A stretch of 64,000 bases of DNA from Candidatus Nitrosotenuis uzonensis (GTDB lineage: Archaea > Thermoproteota > Nitrososphaeria > Nitrososphaerales > Nitrosopumilaceae). The stretch is taken from assembly GCF_000723185.1 (NCBI RefSeq), contig NZ_CBTY010000008.1, positions 62,001 through 126,000 of the forward strand. The letters run 5' to 3'. Numbering within the stretch: position 1 is the first letter of the stretch; each line of letters begins with the position of its first letter. The notes beneath the pieces were generated by a model. It was not told the origin of the DNA. It made no database searches and worked only from the letters and a program-made list of their open reading frames with translations. Positions 18,109 to 28,300 of this stretch are shown here, in pieces. The position numbers were made by a program, and so were the translations under genes.

Positions 18109-19113
18109 ATGACCAAATCAAAGTTTGAGAATCAAGAAAAGAGCAATCATGAGCATTTAGTGGACACAAAAATGACAAGAAAGTATCTTGCATTTAGTCC
18201 ATCCGAGACTGTTGAAAGGATTGAGGATGTACTTGATTTTAAGGCAAGAGAATTTGAAACGATAGGCTATGTTTATGCAATCGATGAAAATGGAATTCTT
18301 GTAGGTGTTGTATCGCTAAAACAAATACTGCAATCAAAACATGGAACGCAGCTTAAGGAGATAATGAACACCAATGTAATTTCGCTCAAACAACACGAGC
18401 ATCAGGAGAGGGCTGTGTATGTTGCACTAAAGCATGGTCTCAAAGTAATTCCAGTTGTAGATTCGGAACATCGTCTTCTTGGGGTGGTCACACAAAAGTC
18501 AATTCTTTCTATATTTCACCACGAATTCAGAAAAAATTTGTTTAGAACTAGTGGCATCAAACATGTTAAAGAAATAGAATCAATGGATACTCCAGTGTTC
18601 AGTCTTGTCAAAGTGAGATTTCCGTCACTATTCATAGGGATGCTTGGAGGGCTAATAGCTGCCTCGATTGTCACAAATTTTGAGCATGTGCTCAGCTCCT
18701 ACATCGCACTTGCATCGTTCATACCCGTCATTGTATATCTTACCGATGCAATAGGAACTCAATCACAAACGTTGGTGGTAAGACTACTTGCTATAGAGCC
18801 AGGATTTCCAGTCTCAAGATATGTCTTGCGAGAAATAAAAATTGGGATAATACTCGGATTTGTCTTTGCTGCGATGTTGTTTGTAGCAGAGATCGTTGGT
18901 TGGCAGCAAATCAAGCTCGGAATAGTTGTAGGTATGGCTGTATTCTTTAGCATGATCTTTCAGGCATTCTTTTCCACGTATCTTTCAATCGCTCTATCGA
19001 GGATGAAAAAAGATCCTGCAATTGCATCAGGTCCGATTGCCACAATAATAAGTGATGTAACTACAATAGCTATGTACTTTGCAATAGCAATGATGATTCT
19101 ACAAATATTCTGA
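18109..19113 (+). CDS. MgtE-family magnesium transporter with CBS domains
   Basis: A 334-aa protein. Residues about 25-140 hold two CBS domains (YAIDENGILVGVVSLKQIL and VVDSEHRLLGVVTQKSIL), and residues about 165-334 hold five transmembrane helices with the MgtE pore signature DAIGTQSQTLVVRLLA. Compared with bacterial MgtE (about 450 aa) the N-terminal superhelical sensor domain is missing, so gating would rely on the CBS pair alone. Preceded by a tcttatatc promoter-like element. Mg2+ (possibly Co2+) uptake inferred from family. Confidence 0.85.
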   Translation: MTKSKFENQEKSNHEHLVDTKMTRKYLAFSPSETVERIEDVLDFKAREFETIGYVYAIDENGILVGVVSLKQILQSKHGTQLKEIMNTNVISLKQHEHQERAVYVALKHGLKVIPVVDSEHRLLGVVTQKSILSIFHHEFRKNLFRTSGIKHVKEIESMDTPVFSLVKVRFPSLFIGMLGGLIAASIVTNFEHVLSSYIALASFIPVIVYLTDAIGTQSQTLVVRLLAIEPGFPVSRYVLREIKIGIILGFVFAAMLFVAEIVGWQQIKLGIVVGMAVFFSMIFQAFFSTYLSIALSRMKKDPAIASGPIATIISDVTTIAMYFAIAMMILQIF

Positions 19114-19171
19114 ACTATTCGGCGATACTACATCTGATGGTTTTTATTCGCTAACAAATTTCAAAAATCTA

Positions 19172-20089
19172 TTGCAAAACAAGACTCTGGTAGCGGCAAT
19201 ACTGATAATAATCGGACCGGCCATGTTTGCACTAGTCGCATATCCTGATACGTTCAGTCTAAGCTGGAATCAGGGAAGAGGAGGTTTTCTGTTTGCAATG
19301 GCGTTCATAGTCGCAGAGCTTATCGGTCTGAGACTTCAGATATCGAAGACAAAACTGCTTGCGCTCATTCCGTTGGCTGCGTTAGTAATTGCATATCTTG
19401 TGAGCCTTGATTTTGGCCTTCGTGATTACATTACTGACTCTGCCAAACACTACAACGTCAATCTGATATACTCTTGGACATGGATGTGGGATTTTATTGT
19501 CATGGGAATATTCGTTGTCGCGTCTGTAAGCATTTTGTTTGGGAAAAGATGGGTAAGAATAGCTCCAGCAGGTCCTATATTTCTGTGTGGCAGCGCAATA
19601 ATACTTTCACTTGATGCATTCTTCCCTTATGACACGCTGGGTCCGCTGCAGTATGTAGTGCCGTATCTGGTAAAGGCAAACGTCTCAATAATTGAGTTCT
19701 TTGATCTTGGAACTGCCATAGCACGAGACAACCTCATGTTCCTCCGGGGAGAGCATGGCTCGATGGCACTACAGGTATTCTGGCCGTCGGCAGGTGTGCA
19801 TAGCGTGATAATTTACTCGCTTGTAATGATGGCGTTTCTACTTAAGATGAATATACCGAGAAAGCGCAAGCTCATCTATTTTGGAATAGGAATACTTGGA
19901 ACAATAGGAGTGAACATGATACGAATATTCTCGCTTTCAATATTTGTGCTCAAAGTATCTGCAAATCCAGTCAAGTTTGAAGAATTTCACGGTATAGCAG
20001 GCGAGATAATGTTCCTGCCGTGGTTGTTTGCGTATCTGTTTCTTGTGACTGCGGTAGAAACAAAGCGCCTCAAAAAGCAGACAGCCTAG
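19172..20089 (+). CDS. Thaumarchaeal-type archaeosortase with Ser in place of catalytic Cys
   Basis: A 305-aa polytopic membrane protein (about eight hydrophobic segments) from TTG at 19172. The three conserved positions of the exosortase/archaeosortase family are visible: VFWPSAGVHS, where S206 stands at the position of the usual catalytic Cys (CSGxxS), GVNMIRIFSL with R251, and EFHGIAGE with H273. These enzymes cleave or transfer C-terminally anchored surface proteins (PEF/PEFG-CTERM type). I recall that the thaumarchaeal subfamily has Ser here, but could not verify it. No clear PEFG-tailed substrate is encoded in this window. The 3' end overlaps the polymerase gene by 4 nt. Confidence 0.8.
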   Translation: MQNKTLVAAILIIIGPAMFALVAYPDTFSLSWNQGRGGFLFAMAFIVAELIGLRLQISKTKLLALIPLAALVIAYLVSLDFGLRDYITDSAKHYNVNLIYSWTWMWDFIVMGIFVVASVSILFGKRWVRIAPAGPIFLCGSAIILSLDAFFPYDTLGPLQYVVPYLVKANVSIIEFFDLGTAIARDNLMFLRGEHGSMALQVFWPSAGVHSVIIYSLVMMAFLLKMNIPRKRKLIYFGIGILGTIGVNMIRIFSLSIFVLKVSANPVKFEEFHGIAGEIMFLPWLFAYLFLVTAVETKRLKKQTA

Positions 20090-21183
20090 AAAAAGTTTGT
20101 AATTGAGCTTTGTCCTTCAAAATCTGAAAGTTCAGATACCTTTACACCGAGCCTTCTTACATCGATTGATTGGTCTGTGAGCGCTTCTTGCAAAAGTTGC
20201 ATTGCTGTTTTTTTCAACTCGTCAATACTGGATGTGGGGTTTCGTAACATTCTTGACTTTGTCTTGTTGGAAAGATCCGACTGAACGAACTGAATTCCAA
20301 CTGATTTGAACATCTTACCGTTCTTTAACACAACATTGTGGAGCTCAGTGCAGATTTCGTCCAGGTTGGCTGCAAGAAAGTTAAAATCTCTGGAATCTTC
20401 TTTGAGGGTGGTAATCTTGCTGTATTGTATGGTGGGTTGTCTTTGTGCTACTGGCTCATCATCTATTCCCTTTGCAGCATTGTAGATATACGCTGAAATC
20501 TTGCGGCCAAACATTTTGTTGAGTGTAAATATGTTGATCTCTTTTAACTCCTTGATAGTTTTAATTCCAATTTCTGCAAACTTTTCCTCTGTGACCTTTC
20601 CTATGCCGGGAATGTCTCCTATCTTTAGTGGATTCAAAAACGATTCTATGTTTGCAGGCTCTACCACTGTCAACCCATCCGGTTTTCTGAATCCTGATGC
20701 AATCTTTGAGACAATCTTGTTGGGTGAAACTCCTATAGAACAGGTAAGTTTTACCTCATCTCGGATTTTGTTTTTTAGCTGCTGAGCATGATGCGCTGCT
20801 TTCTGAAAGTCACCGTCAGTACACAAAGACACGTCAAGATACGCTTCATCCTTTCCTACGTACTCGAAAATATCGGCATGATTCCTTATTATTTCCATTG
20901 CCCGTTCTGAAATGTCAGAATAATATGTAAAATCAGCTGGCAAGAATACCGCATCTGCAATTGTGGCAAGTCTTGCCTTTGCAAATTTAATTGGCATACC
21001 TGATTTGACTCCATATTTTCTTGCAATATAGTTGGCAGTTGCAATTGCACCACTGTCGCCACCTCTATCGGAGAATATGCAAACCGCTACTGGTCTGGTC
21101 TTGAGTGATTGATTTCGTATCTCCTCACATTGCGCAAAAAAATAATCAAAGTCTATGTGGAATACAATCCTTTTGTCCAACAC
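20086..21183 (-). CDS. dinB: Y-family DNA polymerase (Pol IV / Dpo4 type)
   Basis: About 365 aa. I start at GTG 21181-21183 (TTG follows), because the family begins at IVFHIDFDYFFAQCEE; an ATG ten codons further upstream is in frame. Catalytic acidic residues are visible in HIDFDYFFAQ and YVGKDEAYLDVS, with the helix-hairpin-helix IPGIGKVTEEKFAEIG and a little-finger domain after it. The C-terminus SSITNFF resembles a PCNA-binding PIP box. It performs translesion synthesis. Monocistronic and convergent with the archaeosortase gene. Confidence 0.9.
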   Translation of the reverse strand: MLDKRIVFHIDFDYFFAQCEEIRNQSLKTRPVAVCIFSDRGGDSGAIATANYIARKYGVKSGMPIKFAKARLATIADAVFLPADFTYYSDISERAMEIIRNHADIFEYVGKDEAYLDVSLCTDGDFQKAAHHAQQLKNKIRDEVKLTCSIGVSPNKIVSKIASGFRKPDGLTVVEPANIESFLNPLKIGDIPGIGKVTEEKFAEIGIKTIKELKEINIFTLNKMFGRKISAYIYNAAKGIDDEPVAQRQPTIQYSKITTLKEDSRDFNFLAANLDEICTELHNVVLKNGKMFKSVGIQFVQSDLSNKTKSRMLRNPTSSIDELKKTAMQLLQEALTDQSIDVRRLGVKVSELSDFEGQSSITNFF

Positions 21184-21259
21184 AGCAAATATCCAAAAAA
21201 TGCTTATTATCATATCGAAAAACGTGATACTCTAAATACCGTGCTCACAACTTATAGTT

Positions 21260-21508
21260 GTGCCATACCCTGTTTCAGCCGATGAAGGAGGTATCAAGAT
21301 AAAGCCTGAATACATGGAGAAAGAAAAAATGTATTACTGTCTTCACAAAGAAAAGCTTCTTTTGGTGTTCAAAGATGAACAAGAATTTCTCAACTGTTAT
21401 GAGATAGAAGACCAAGAAATACTTCAAAATGTAAAGCAGTGCAATGATCCTGATGAGATTGAGAAAGCACTAAATGCTTTCCTTGTAAAAAAGGACATTA
21501 AACATTAA
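21260..21508 (+). CDS. Small conserved hypothetical protein
   Basis: An 82-aa acidic/Lys-rich soluble protein with two Cys (CLHKEK and NCYEIE) but no CxxC pair. It starts with GTG and is followed after 40 nt by the Alba gene on the same strand. No family recognised; the charged composition would suit a small regulatory or nucleoid-linked protein, but nothing in the sequence shows that. Confidence 0.5.
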   Translation: MPYPVSADEGGIKIKPEYMEKEKMYYCLHKEKLLLVFKDEQEFLNCYEIEDQEILQNVKQCNDPDEIEKALNAFLVKKDIKH

Positions 21509-21548
21509 ATAAACGCAGAATATTCAGATCAAATTATAGGTTAACGTA

Positions 21549-21917
21549 ATGAGTGATCAAAACAACCCTACAGACGCAGAACAAATCATTGCGGAATCCC
21601 AGCAACTCAAAGATGTTGGAGTAACACATGAAGATGATTCCAAAAAGACGCGTGATGTGATTTTTGTAGGTACCAAGCCGATAATGACGTATGTGACAGC
21701 CACGCTAACGCAGCTATCTACGCAGCCATTTGTTACAATAAAGGCGCGCGGTCAGAGAATTACACAGGCAGTGGATGTTTCTCAAATGATTGTAAAGCGA
21801 ATGAATACTGTGGGATACAAGATCAAAGATGTCAGGATTGCCTCTGACTCACTCCAATCTCAAGACGGTAAGACAAGGAATGTATCAACTATAGAAATTG
21901 ATATTACAAAGGCATAA
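21549..21917 (+). CDS. alba: Alba-family DNA/RNA-binding protein
   Basis: A 122-aa protein: an acidic N-terminal extension of about 35 residues, then the Alba fold with VIFVGTKPIMTYVTA, VTIKARGQRITQAVDVSQM (the ARG...KAVD signature) and the C-terminal TIEIDIT strand. Alba dimers coat DNA and RNA in archaea. The N-terminal acidic extension is longer than in classical Alba (about 90-97 aa). Followed by an overlapping small membrane-protein frame. Confidence 0.9.
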   Translation: MSDQNNPTDAEQIIAESQQLKDVGVTHEDDSKKTRDVIFVGTKPIMTYVTATLTQLSTQPFVTIKARGQRITQAVDVSQMIVKRMNTVGYKIKDVRIASDSLQSQDGKTRNVSTIEIDITKA

Positions 21918-22137
21918 TTACTTTAGACTCTCAGTAATTGTAGGCATAGCGATAATCGCCTCGCTCATTTTGTTTCAAAACTTTAACTCGTGCCCAGCGC
22001 GACAGTTTGCAATAATTGATGAGATAATAGCATACGAGAGAACACTTGATCCTAATTCATGTATCTCGCTTGTAGAAAAAATACACCAGTTAAACTCAGA
22101 GTGCAGCTCAGATCTGGAAATTGTGGATTGCGGATAG
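21898..22137 (+). CDS. Small exported or membrane-anchored protein
   Basis: A 79-aa frame from TTG at 21898, overlapping the alba 3' end by 20 nt. Residues 10-28 are hydrophobic (RLSVIVGIAIIASLILF), then about 50 polar residues with four Cys (NSCPARQF, NSCISL, SECSS, VDCG) that could form two disulfides outside the cell. The start is uncertain; no ATG or GTG lies near. The 3' end overlaps the convergent LysE gene by 30 nt. Confidence 0.5.
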   Translation: MILQRHNYFRLSVIVGIAIIASLILFQNFNSCPARQFAIIDEIIAYERTLDPNSCISLVEKIHQLNSECSSDLEIVDCG

Positions 22138-22746
22138 ATAGTCTAACACAAACAACACACCAAAATAAACTAGCACAATATTAATTCCTACTAAAAGTGC
22201 ACGATATTTTCTGCTTGACAGTAGGTGTGCTCCTTTTGCTGACAGTGAAGATACGAGTGTGAGCCATGCATAATCCATCCATATGTGTAGGCCGAACATG
22301 ATCAGAATCCCCCAGAATGCCCAGAGCAAATATGCATCGGAGATTATCTTAATGCCTATTGTGAACCACCAAACAAGGAAGAATGGGTTAAGTCCTGTCA
22401 GTAACACGCCTGTGAGCAATGAACCGTACCTGGATTTGACAGTGTTTTGCTCTGCCTTAAGCGATGAGCGAATTTGCAGTGCAGCAAATGCAAATATGCT
22501 CAGCGCACCGATGATGCTTACTGTGGCCCGGAACTGTGGTAGTGACTCTAGCGTAAGAACTCCTATTCCGATCAGAATCACAAGAGGAAGCTCTACAAGT
22601 GCGTGACCGTGGGCTATCTTCAGACCTGCTTTTGCACCTTCTTTTGCACCACTGCTTACAGTGGCTGCAAAAAGCGGTCCTGGGGCCATCACGCCAGAGG
22701 CTGAAATTATTATTACTGCGGCTACCAGCTGGTATATCTCTTGCAA
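22108..22746 (-). CDS. LysE-family translocator
   Basis: A 212-aa membrane protein with about six transmembrane helices. The N-terminal block SGVMAPGPLFAATVSSGAKEG matches the PGP motif of LysE/RhtB-type exporters, and LTGLNPFFLVWWFTIG matches the second conserved NP block. The family exports amino acids or other small solutes; the substrate here is unknown. It lies immediately 3' (0 nt) of the PAC2 gene, so co-transcription with PAC2 and deoxyhypusine synthase is likely. Confidence 0.8.
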   Translation of the reverse strand: MQEIYQLVAAVIIISASGVMAPGPLFAATVSSGAKEGAKAGLKIAHGHALVELPLVILIGIGVLTLESLPQFRATVSIIGALSIFAFAALQIRSSLKAEQNTVKSRYGSLLTGVLLTGLNPFFLVWWFTIGIKIISDAYLLWAFWGILIMFGLHIWMDYAWLTLVSSLSAKGAHLLSSRKYRALLVGINIVLVYFGVLFVLDYLSAIHNFQI

Positions 22747-23478
22747 TTATCCGTACATCGAGTCGCGCAAAGCCCTAGTTTCCTTCTCGGTCTCCCTGAT
22801 TTCTTTTTCTGCTATCTGTGCCTGCTTTTGCATCATGGTCAAGTCGCAGGAAACGCCTGGAAGAAGTTTTGAGACTGCCATACACAGGTGAACGCTTGAC
22901 TTAAAGTCCGGACTTGCATTGCCGCCAACATTTACTAGGACTACTATCACATTCTGGTCGTGCAACATTCCCTCGTTTAGCAGTGCTCCTGGAATTCCTG
23001 GGATGGTTCCATGTTCCAATACTGTCATGCCTGCATACTTTATCTTCTCACGCGCATCTACCGTGCTTCCAGCAGCTACAACTTGGCTTTCCGCCCCTTC
23101 AGGAAGGTTCATCGGGGCACTACTGACTATTAGTGCACACTTGTTCTTTCTTGCCCAGCTTAGCATCATTTTTGCGATAGGGCGGTGATATGGTTCGTTT
23201 ATCGTAAGGTACGAGCTAAATATCCCTACTTTGAGGTCTGAATTAACAAAGATTCTTGTAGCGTAATTTGGTGTTCCGTCCTTGATTACAGATACGGTTG
23301 GAAAGTCTATCGAGTCAACGAATCCGACAAGCTCGTACTGGGCAGTGTGCATCAGCGATTCGCTTGCTATGGCGCTGGTAAACCCAACCGATGGGAATCC
23401 GTCTATTAGGTATCCTCCCTCTATGTTGTATTTTTTCGTCTCTCTTACCCAGAGGCGGGGAAACATACTTTTTTTCAT
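22747..23478 (-). CDS. PAC2-family (proteasome assembly chaperone-like) protein
   Basis: A 243-aa protein with the PAC2 pattern: GGYLIDGFPSVGFTSAIAS, then IFSSYLTINEPYH, SSAPMNLPEGAE and IPGIPGALLNEGM. The C-terminal 40 residues are a coiled coil (AQIAEKEIRETEKETRALR). PAC2 proteins in archaea are ATP-grasp-neighbour or chaperone-like factors related to eukaryotic proteasome assembly chaperones; direct function is not proven. A proteasome beta subunit is encoded in this window (56642), though not nearby. Likely in an operon with LysE and deoxyhypusine synthase. Confidence 0.75.
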   Translation of the reverse strand: MKKSMFPRLWVRETKKYNIEGGYLIDGFPSVGFTSAIASESLMHTAQYELVGFVDSIDFPTVSVIKDGTPNYATRIFVNSDLKVGIFSSYLTINEPYHRPIAKMMLSWARKNKCALIVSSAPMNLPEGAESQVVAAGSTVDAREKIKYAGMTVLEHGTIPGIPGALLNEGMLHDQNVIVVLVNVGGNASPDFKSSVHLCMAVSKLLPGVSCDLTMMQKQAQIAEKEIRETEKETRALRDSMYG

Positions 23479-23507
23479 TTATTATAACTGATATACTTTC
23501 TGAAATT

Positions 23508-24446
23508 TTACGTGATTTTCGCCAAGAGTGCTCTATACAAGAATGGCAGCATTGTTGTGATCTCTGCATGTATTGTAGTCTGTTTTGCAGATTGGGTAAC
23601 CTTTCCCCATGATATTGCCTCTCTTACCAGCGCACCGCTAAGACTACCATCAAATTCTTGGGCAGTAGTAAGATAAACAGCATAGTCTAGGCCATCGCGA
23701 TACTGATTCCACCAAAGAGTATGATGTTTTGATATCCCGCCTCCGAGCATGAGCGCACCTGACTTTTTTGCTTTGAAGATAAGGCCTGACAAAAAGTTAG
23801 CATCCTCAATCATATTGAGCTTAAAATCGGGATGATTCTGCGCGAACATCCAGACTTGGCTACCCACTGCACCATCCATTATGCCTGGTACTATTACCGG
23901 TATGTTGTTTTTCTGTGCCCAGTAAAGAAACGAGTCGTCTCCAAGTCTTTTTCCTATTTCTGCAGTTATCTGTGCAGTTGACATTTCTTTCCTGCCTTCC
24001 TTATATGCATCTTCAAGTATGTGTTGGACTTTTTCCTCTATGAGGGGACCGTAGCTTTCCATCGGGACAAGAACATTCCCTAGCCTGTGTATGTTTTGGT
24101 CTGCAAGTTGGGCATCATCCATGGTAAACGAACCCTGCTTATAATGTGAAAAATGTCTTGCGATATCGTGATCAAGTGCGCCACATGTAGTTAGAACCAC
24201 GTCGAACCATTCTCTCTTGATCATATCTTTTATTATGCCTCGGTTGCCAGTTGAGACGATCGCACCTACAAACGAGAGAAACTTGAGGCAGTCTTTGTCT
24301 TGTATCATGGCCGCTAGAATTTCGAGACCTTCTGCGAGGTTTCTTGCCTCAAATCCTCCAGAGTTTGCCATCTGGGAAAATATCTCCTCGATTTTTGTCT
24401 GCTCTGTTATTGAGATATCCTTGACGGGGCCTCCTGGCTCAATCAT
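23508..24446 (-). CDS. dys: Deoxyhypusine synthase
   Basis: A 312-aa protein that transfers the aminobutyl group of spermidine to a lysine of aIF5A. The NAD-binding and active-site sequences are evident: IVSTGNRG, TTCGALDHDIARHF, and GGGISKHHTLWWNQYRDG with the catalytic lysine at K240, followed by TTAQEFDGSLSGA. Length is close to other archaeal members. It is the likely first gene of the run with PAC2 and LysE. Confidence 0.92.
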   Translation of the reverse strand: MIEPGGPVKDISITEQTKIEEIFSQMANSGGFEARNLAEGLEILAAMIQDKDCLKFLSFVGAIVSTGNRGIIKDMIKREWFDVVLTTCGALDHDIARHFSHYKQGSFTMDDAQLADQNIHRLGNVLVPMESYGPLIEEKVQHILEDAYKEGRKEMSTAQITAEIGKRLGDDSFLYWAQKNNIPVIVPGIMDGAVGSQVWMFAQNHPDFKLNMIEDANFLSGLIFKAKKSGALMLGGGISKHHTLWWNQYRDGLDYAVYLTTAQEFDGSLSGALVREAISWGKVTQSAKQTTIHAEITTMLPFLYRALLAKIT

Positions 24447-24486
24447 ACTGATATCAACATTTCTCGGTTATAAAACTGGATGCCGC

Positions 24487-25224
24487 TCAGACAAACTTGT
24501 GGTGATCAGAATATCTTGATTTTCTTGGCTTTTCATATTTTTTGAGATCGAATTCTGCGTACTTGGCACTCTGGCCTGTAAGCAATGTTCGGCTGGGAAT
24601 CATCACACCGTTTTTTTCAGTCATGTCTGTTATTATGCTCTTTCCTCCGTATTTCCAACTCTCTATATTCGCAGCAAGAACTGGCATGCGATTTTCTAGT
24701 GATCGAACCTGCACGTACATGTGCCATGGAACAATTCCGCGCCTCACTATTCTGGACGGTGAGAGGAGCACTTGGGCACCCTTTTTTCCAAGCATCTCTG
24801 CAACATCAGAGAATACCATATCATAGCATATTAAAACACCAAATCTGCAGCCAGATTTGAAGACTTTTATCTTTGTGCCTGCTTGAATCTTGTTCCGCTC
24901 ATAGTCGAAGGGGTGAATCTTGTCCTGTTCTCCAATAATGTCTCCTGATGGGCCTATGATGGGCGCAGATATGACGAGACTGCGTTCTTTTTTATGATAG
25001 AACGCACCCGCAATCACAGTCATGCTGTATTCCCTTGCTATTTTTTTGAACTCGTAGAAACGCGCATCAAAATCATCAATTCTGTTCTCATTTAGCCACT
25101 GTTCGGGAAGACATACAATGTCTGTCTCACTCTTACCAAGTCTCCTTAGCATTCTTGCAGCAGCTGCAATCGCACGTTCATCATTATCATGTGCCTGCAT
25201 CTGAACTATGCCTAACTTTGTCAT
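24487..25224 (-). CDS. Nitrilase-superfamily carbon-nitrogen hydrolase
   Basis: A 245-aa protein with the full Glu-Lys-Cys triad: CLPEQW (E41), EQDKIHPF (K102) and GVLICYDMVF (C133). Typical single-domain amidase/omega-amidase length; specific amide substrate is unknown. It precedes the deoxyhypusine synthase gene by 40 nt on the same strand and is divergent from SMC, with the shared promoter region at 25225-25354. Confidence 0.85.
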   Translation of the reverse strand: MTKLGIVQMQAHDNDERAIAAAARMLRRLGKSETDIVCLPEQWLNENRIDDFDARFYEFKKIAREYSMTVIAGAFYHKKERSLVISAPIIGPSGDIIGEQDKIHPFDYERNKIQAGTKIKVFKSGCRFGVLICYDMVFSDVAEMLGKKGAQVLLSPSRIVRRGIVPWHMYVQVRSLENRMPVLAANIESWKYGGKSIITDMTEKNGVMIPSRTLLTGQSAKYAEFDLKKYEKPRKSRYSDHHKFV

Positions 25225-25293
25225 ACTGCTTGAATCGGATCCCAGCAGTAATTAAATGCGCGCTGACAAACTTGATAGCATTACAACAATTGT

Positions 25294-25305
25294 TTGACTG
25301 GTCAA
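25294..25305. promoter_or_regulatory. 12-bp palindrome ttgactggtcaa between nitrilase and smc
   Basis: A 5-bp inverted repeat with a 2-nt centre, about 50 bp upstream of the smc start, flanked by related strings aaacttg and aaacctg on both sides. It could be an operator for either divergent gene; there is no independent support. Confidence 0.25.
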
Positions 25306-25354
25306 CTAAACTTGTCAATATTTGATTAACAAACCTGATCTTCAAAGGTAAGCA

Positions 25355-28300
25355 TTGGTTCACATCAAAAAAGTCGATATTTTCGGTTTCAAATCATTCG
25401 GATTTACAAATACCACAGTTAACTTTGAGCCTGGACTCGTCTCAATATCTGGCCCCAACGGATCCGGTAAAAGTAACATCCTTGACGCGATAATCTTTGC
25501 TCTTGGCGAAAACAGACCAAAAATAATGAGGGTGGACAAGCTCCGATCTCTGATCCACGACATCGAAGGCACTCGACGTGGAACAAAGATGGCACGTGTG
25601 AGCCTGCATTTTGACAACACCGACAGAAAGATCCCGGTAGACTCTAACTCGGTTGTGATAACAAGGGAGATGGACGAGCACGGTGAGAACATATACTATC
25701 TCAACCAAAAACAGACAAACAGGAATCAGATTCTGGATCTTTTGGAGGTTGCGAATGCAAGCCTCAACCAGCTTAACGCAGTACAGCAGGGAACGGTGAC
25801 CAGAATATCCGAGTTTACAGCCGAGGAAAAGCGAACCGTTATCGAAGACCTGATAGGACTTGCCTATTTTGACGAGAAAAAGACAGAGTCTATAAAACAA
25901 CTTGAGGATGCCGACAGGCGTCTTGAGGTTGCGCTTGCAAGGATGGATGAGATCAAAAAAAGGATAGACGAGCTTGAGGTGGAACGTAACCTAAAATTAA
26001 GGTATGAACTGATAAACCGCGAAATCGGAAGATTCCATGCAATATCTGCATCCAACAAGATGAAGGTGATTCAAGCAGAAAAAATCTCAAAGGAGAGAAG
26101 CATGCATTCGCTTGTCTCAGAGGCAAAAAAACTTGACGAGGAACGGGCTAGGCTGAAAAAAGAAATCGCCGAGCTAGAGTCCCAAAAGAACGCATTCATG
26201 GCAGAAGCCAACGCATACAATCAAGCAAAGGCATCAATCGACTCGGAGATAAGCGCTGCAATGCAAATCTATGAGAGCGCTAACACTGAAACAATAACAA
26301 AAACGAGGCGGTTGGAACAGATACTTGCAAGACTACCTGAAATATCGGCAGAACTTGAACGTCTTCATCAAACTCGTTCTGAGATAGAAGCAAAGATTGC
26401 GGAACAAAAGACAATTCTGGCCCAAATACGGGAACAAAAGAATCAGTCATTTCAAGAAATCAAGATACTGGAATCGGAAATATCTCAGGTATACAAGCAG
26501 CAAGCTCAGGTAATAGCGCAAAGAAAGGAGGTGGACAGCAAGATACAGAGTCTGACATCAAAGTTGACAAACGCCAGAATCACTTTTGGAAAAATAGAAT
26601 CTGAAATCGAGGACTCTGAAACTAAAATCGCGAATAACCAAAAACGACACTCGGAACTTCTGGAAGAGGCAACAAAACTTGATCAGCTAAAAATAAGACT
26701 GGAGTCAATCAGAACAAATCACAAGGATGCTGTTGCAGAGCTCAAATCAAGGATAACTGAGCAGACATCCAAGCATGAAAGAGTCGAGCGCGATATTGAG
26801 GAGATAACGCAGATATTGGAAAAGGCCTCAAGGGCTGCCGCTCAATACGATGCAAAAATCAAGGTCGTAAAAGGAATAATGCATGAAGATTACACCATCG
26901 CAAGTCTCAAAGAGCACGGCGCGGAGCTTGGAATCGATGGACTTGTTTATGAGCTGATAAGCTGGGATAAGGAACACGAACGAGCAGTGCTAGCAGCTGC
27001 ATCCGACTGGATAAAGTCATTTGTGGTAAAAGACTTTACAACGCTTCTTAGCCTTGCAGAGATAGCCCGTACAAAAAAACTACCAAAGCTGAAAATAATC
27101 CCACTTGAGGCAATACCGAAATTCTCACTCTCACTACCTCAGGACCATGGCGTAATTGGCATACTGTCTGATTATGTAAGATGTGAGGAAAAGTTTGCAT
27201 CACTCAAAACATTCTTGTTTGGAAATATCGTCCTTGTAGACTCGCGCGAGTCTGCCATGCGCATCTCTAAATCTGGCTACAAAACAGTCACGCTGGAAGG
27301 AGAGTTCTTTGAATCAAAGGGCAGCGCTGTAATAATAGATATCAACTCCAAGATATCCAAACTGACAAAAATAATCTCAATGAGCACGTCTGTTGACGGG
27401 CTCAACCAGTCAATCAACCTGCTCAAAAAATTCATTCAAAAGAAGAGGTTTACACTCAAAAAAATCGAAGGAATAGTGGAAAGCTACAGAGAACGTCTCA
27501 CGATATCTGAAACCGGTCTTACGAATGCGGAGATGAGCTACTCTGATTTGAAGGTAAAACTTGCAACTATTGCAAAAACGCGCGACCAACTACATTCGAG
27601 AATATCTCAGCTGCAAAGACATGTTGAAAAACTAAGGGCGGATCGTGCAAAAGAAGAGTCCTTCATCGCATCGCTTGAAGAAAGGATAGCGATGATGCAT
27701 GATAACTATGCTGACGGCGAGACAAGCAGGATAGCATCTGACCTTTCCAGGCTTAATCAACGACGATCTGATCTTATGACAAAACAATCTACGATAGTAA
27801 ACGATCTCAGAGAGAAAGAATCTGAGCTTGCCACACTTGCAGCCCAGGAGCTTGGTGAGAAGGCAAAGATGCGAAACCTGCATGAAGAACAAACAACACT
27901 GAACCGAGAAAGACACGAAATCGAATCGCGCATCAACGCCATTGCCAAGGAAAAGGAGATTGCGAACGAAAATCTGGTCAAGCTAAGAGAAAAGGAACAG
28001 CAACTAATTGCAACATCTGGCACATCAATTTCCAAACTCCAAGAGTTTGACCAAAGACTATCGGAGCTCAACGAACAAGAACGCTCGATCACCAAGGAGA
28101 TAAACGCATACGAAAGACAATCTGATTCACTTGCAAGGGACATAAAAGATATAACGGAAAACGAAGTCAAAATACAAAAAATTCTTGAAAAATACGGCTA
28201 CGAAGAAATTACTGAAACATTTGACGTTGATTCAATTCTCAGCTCGCTGGAATCCGAAATGAACTCGCTTACATCCAAACTCAACGCAACTGCACCAGAA

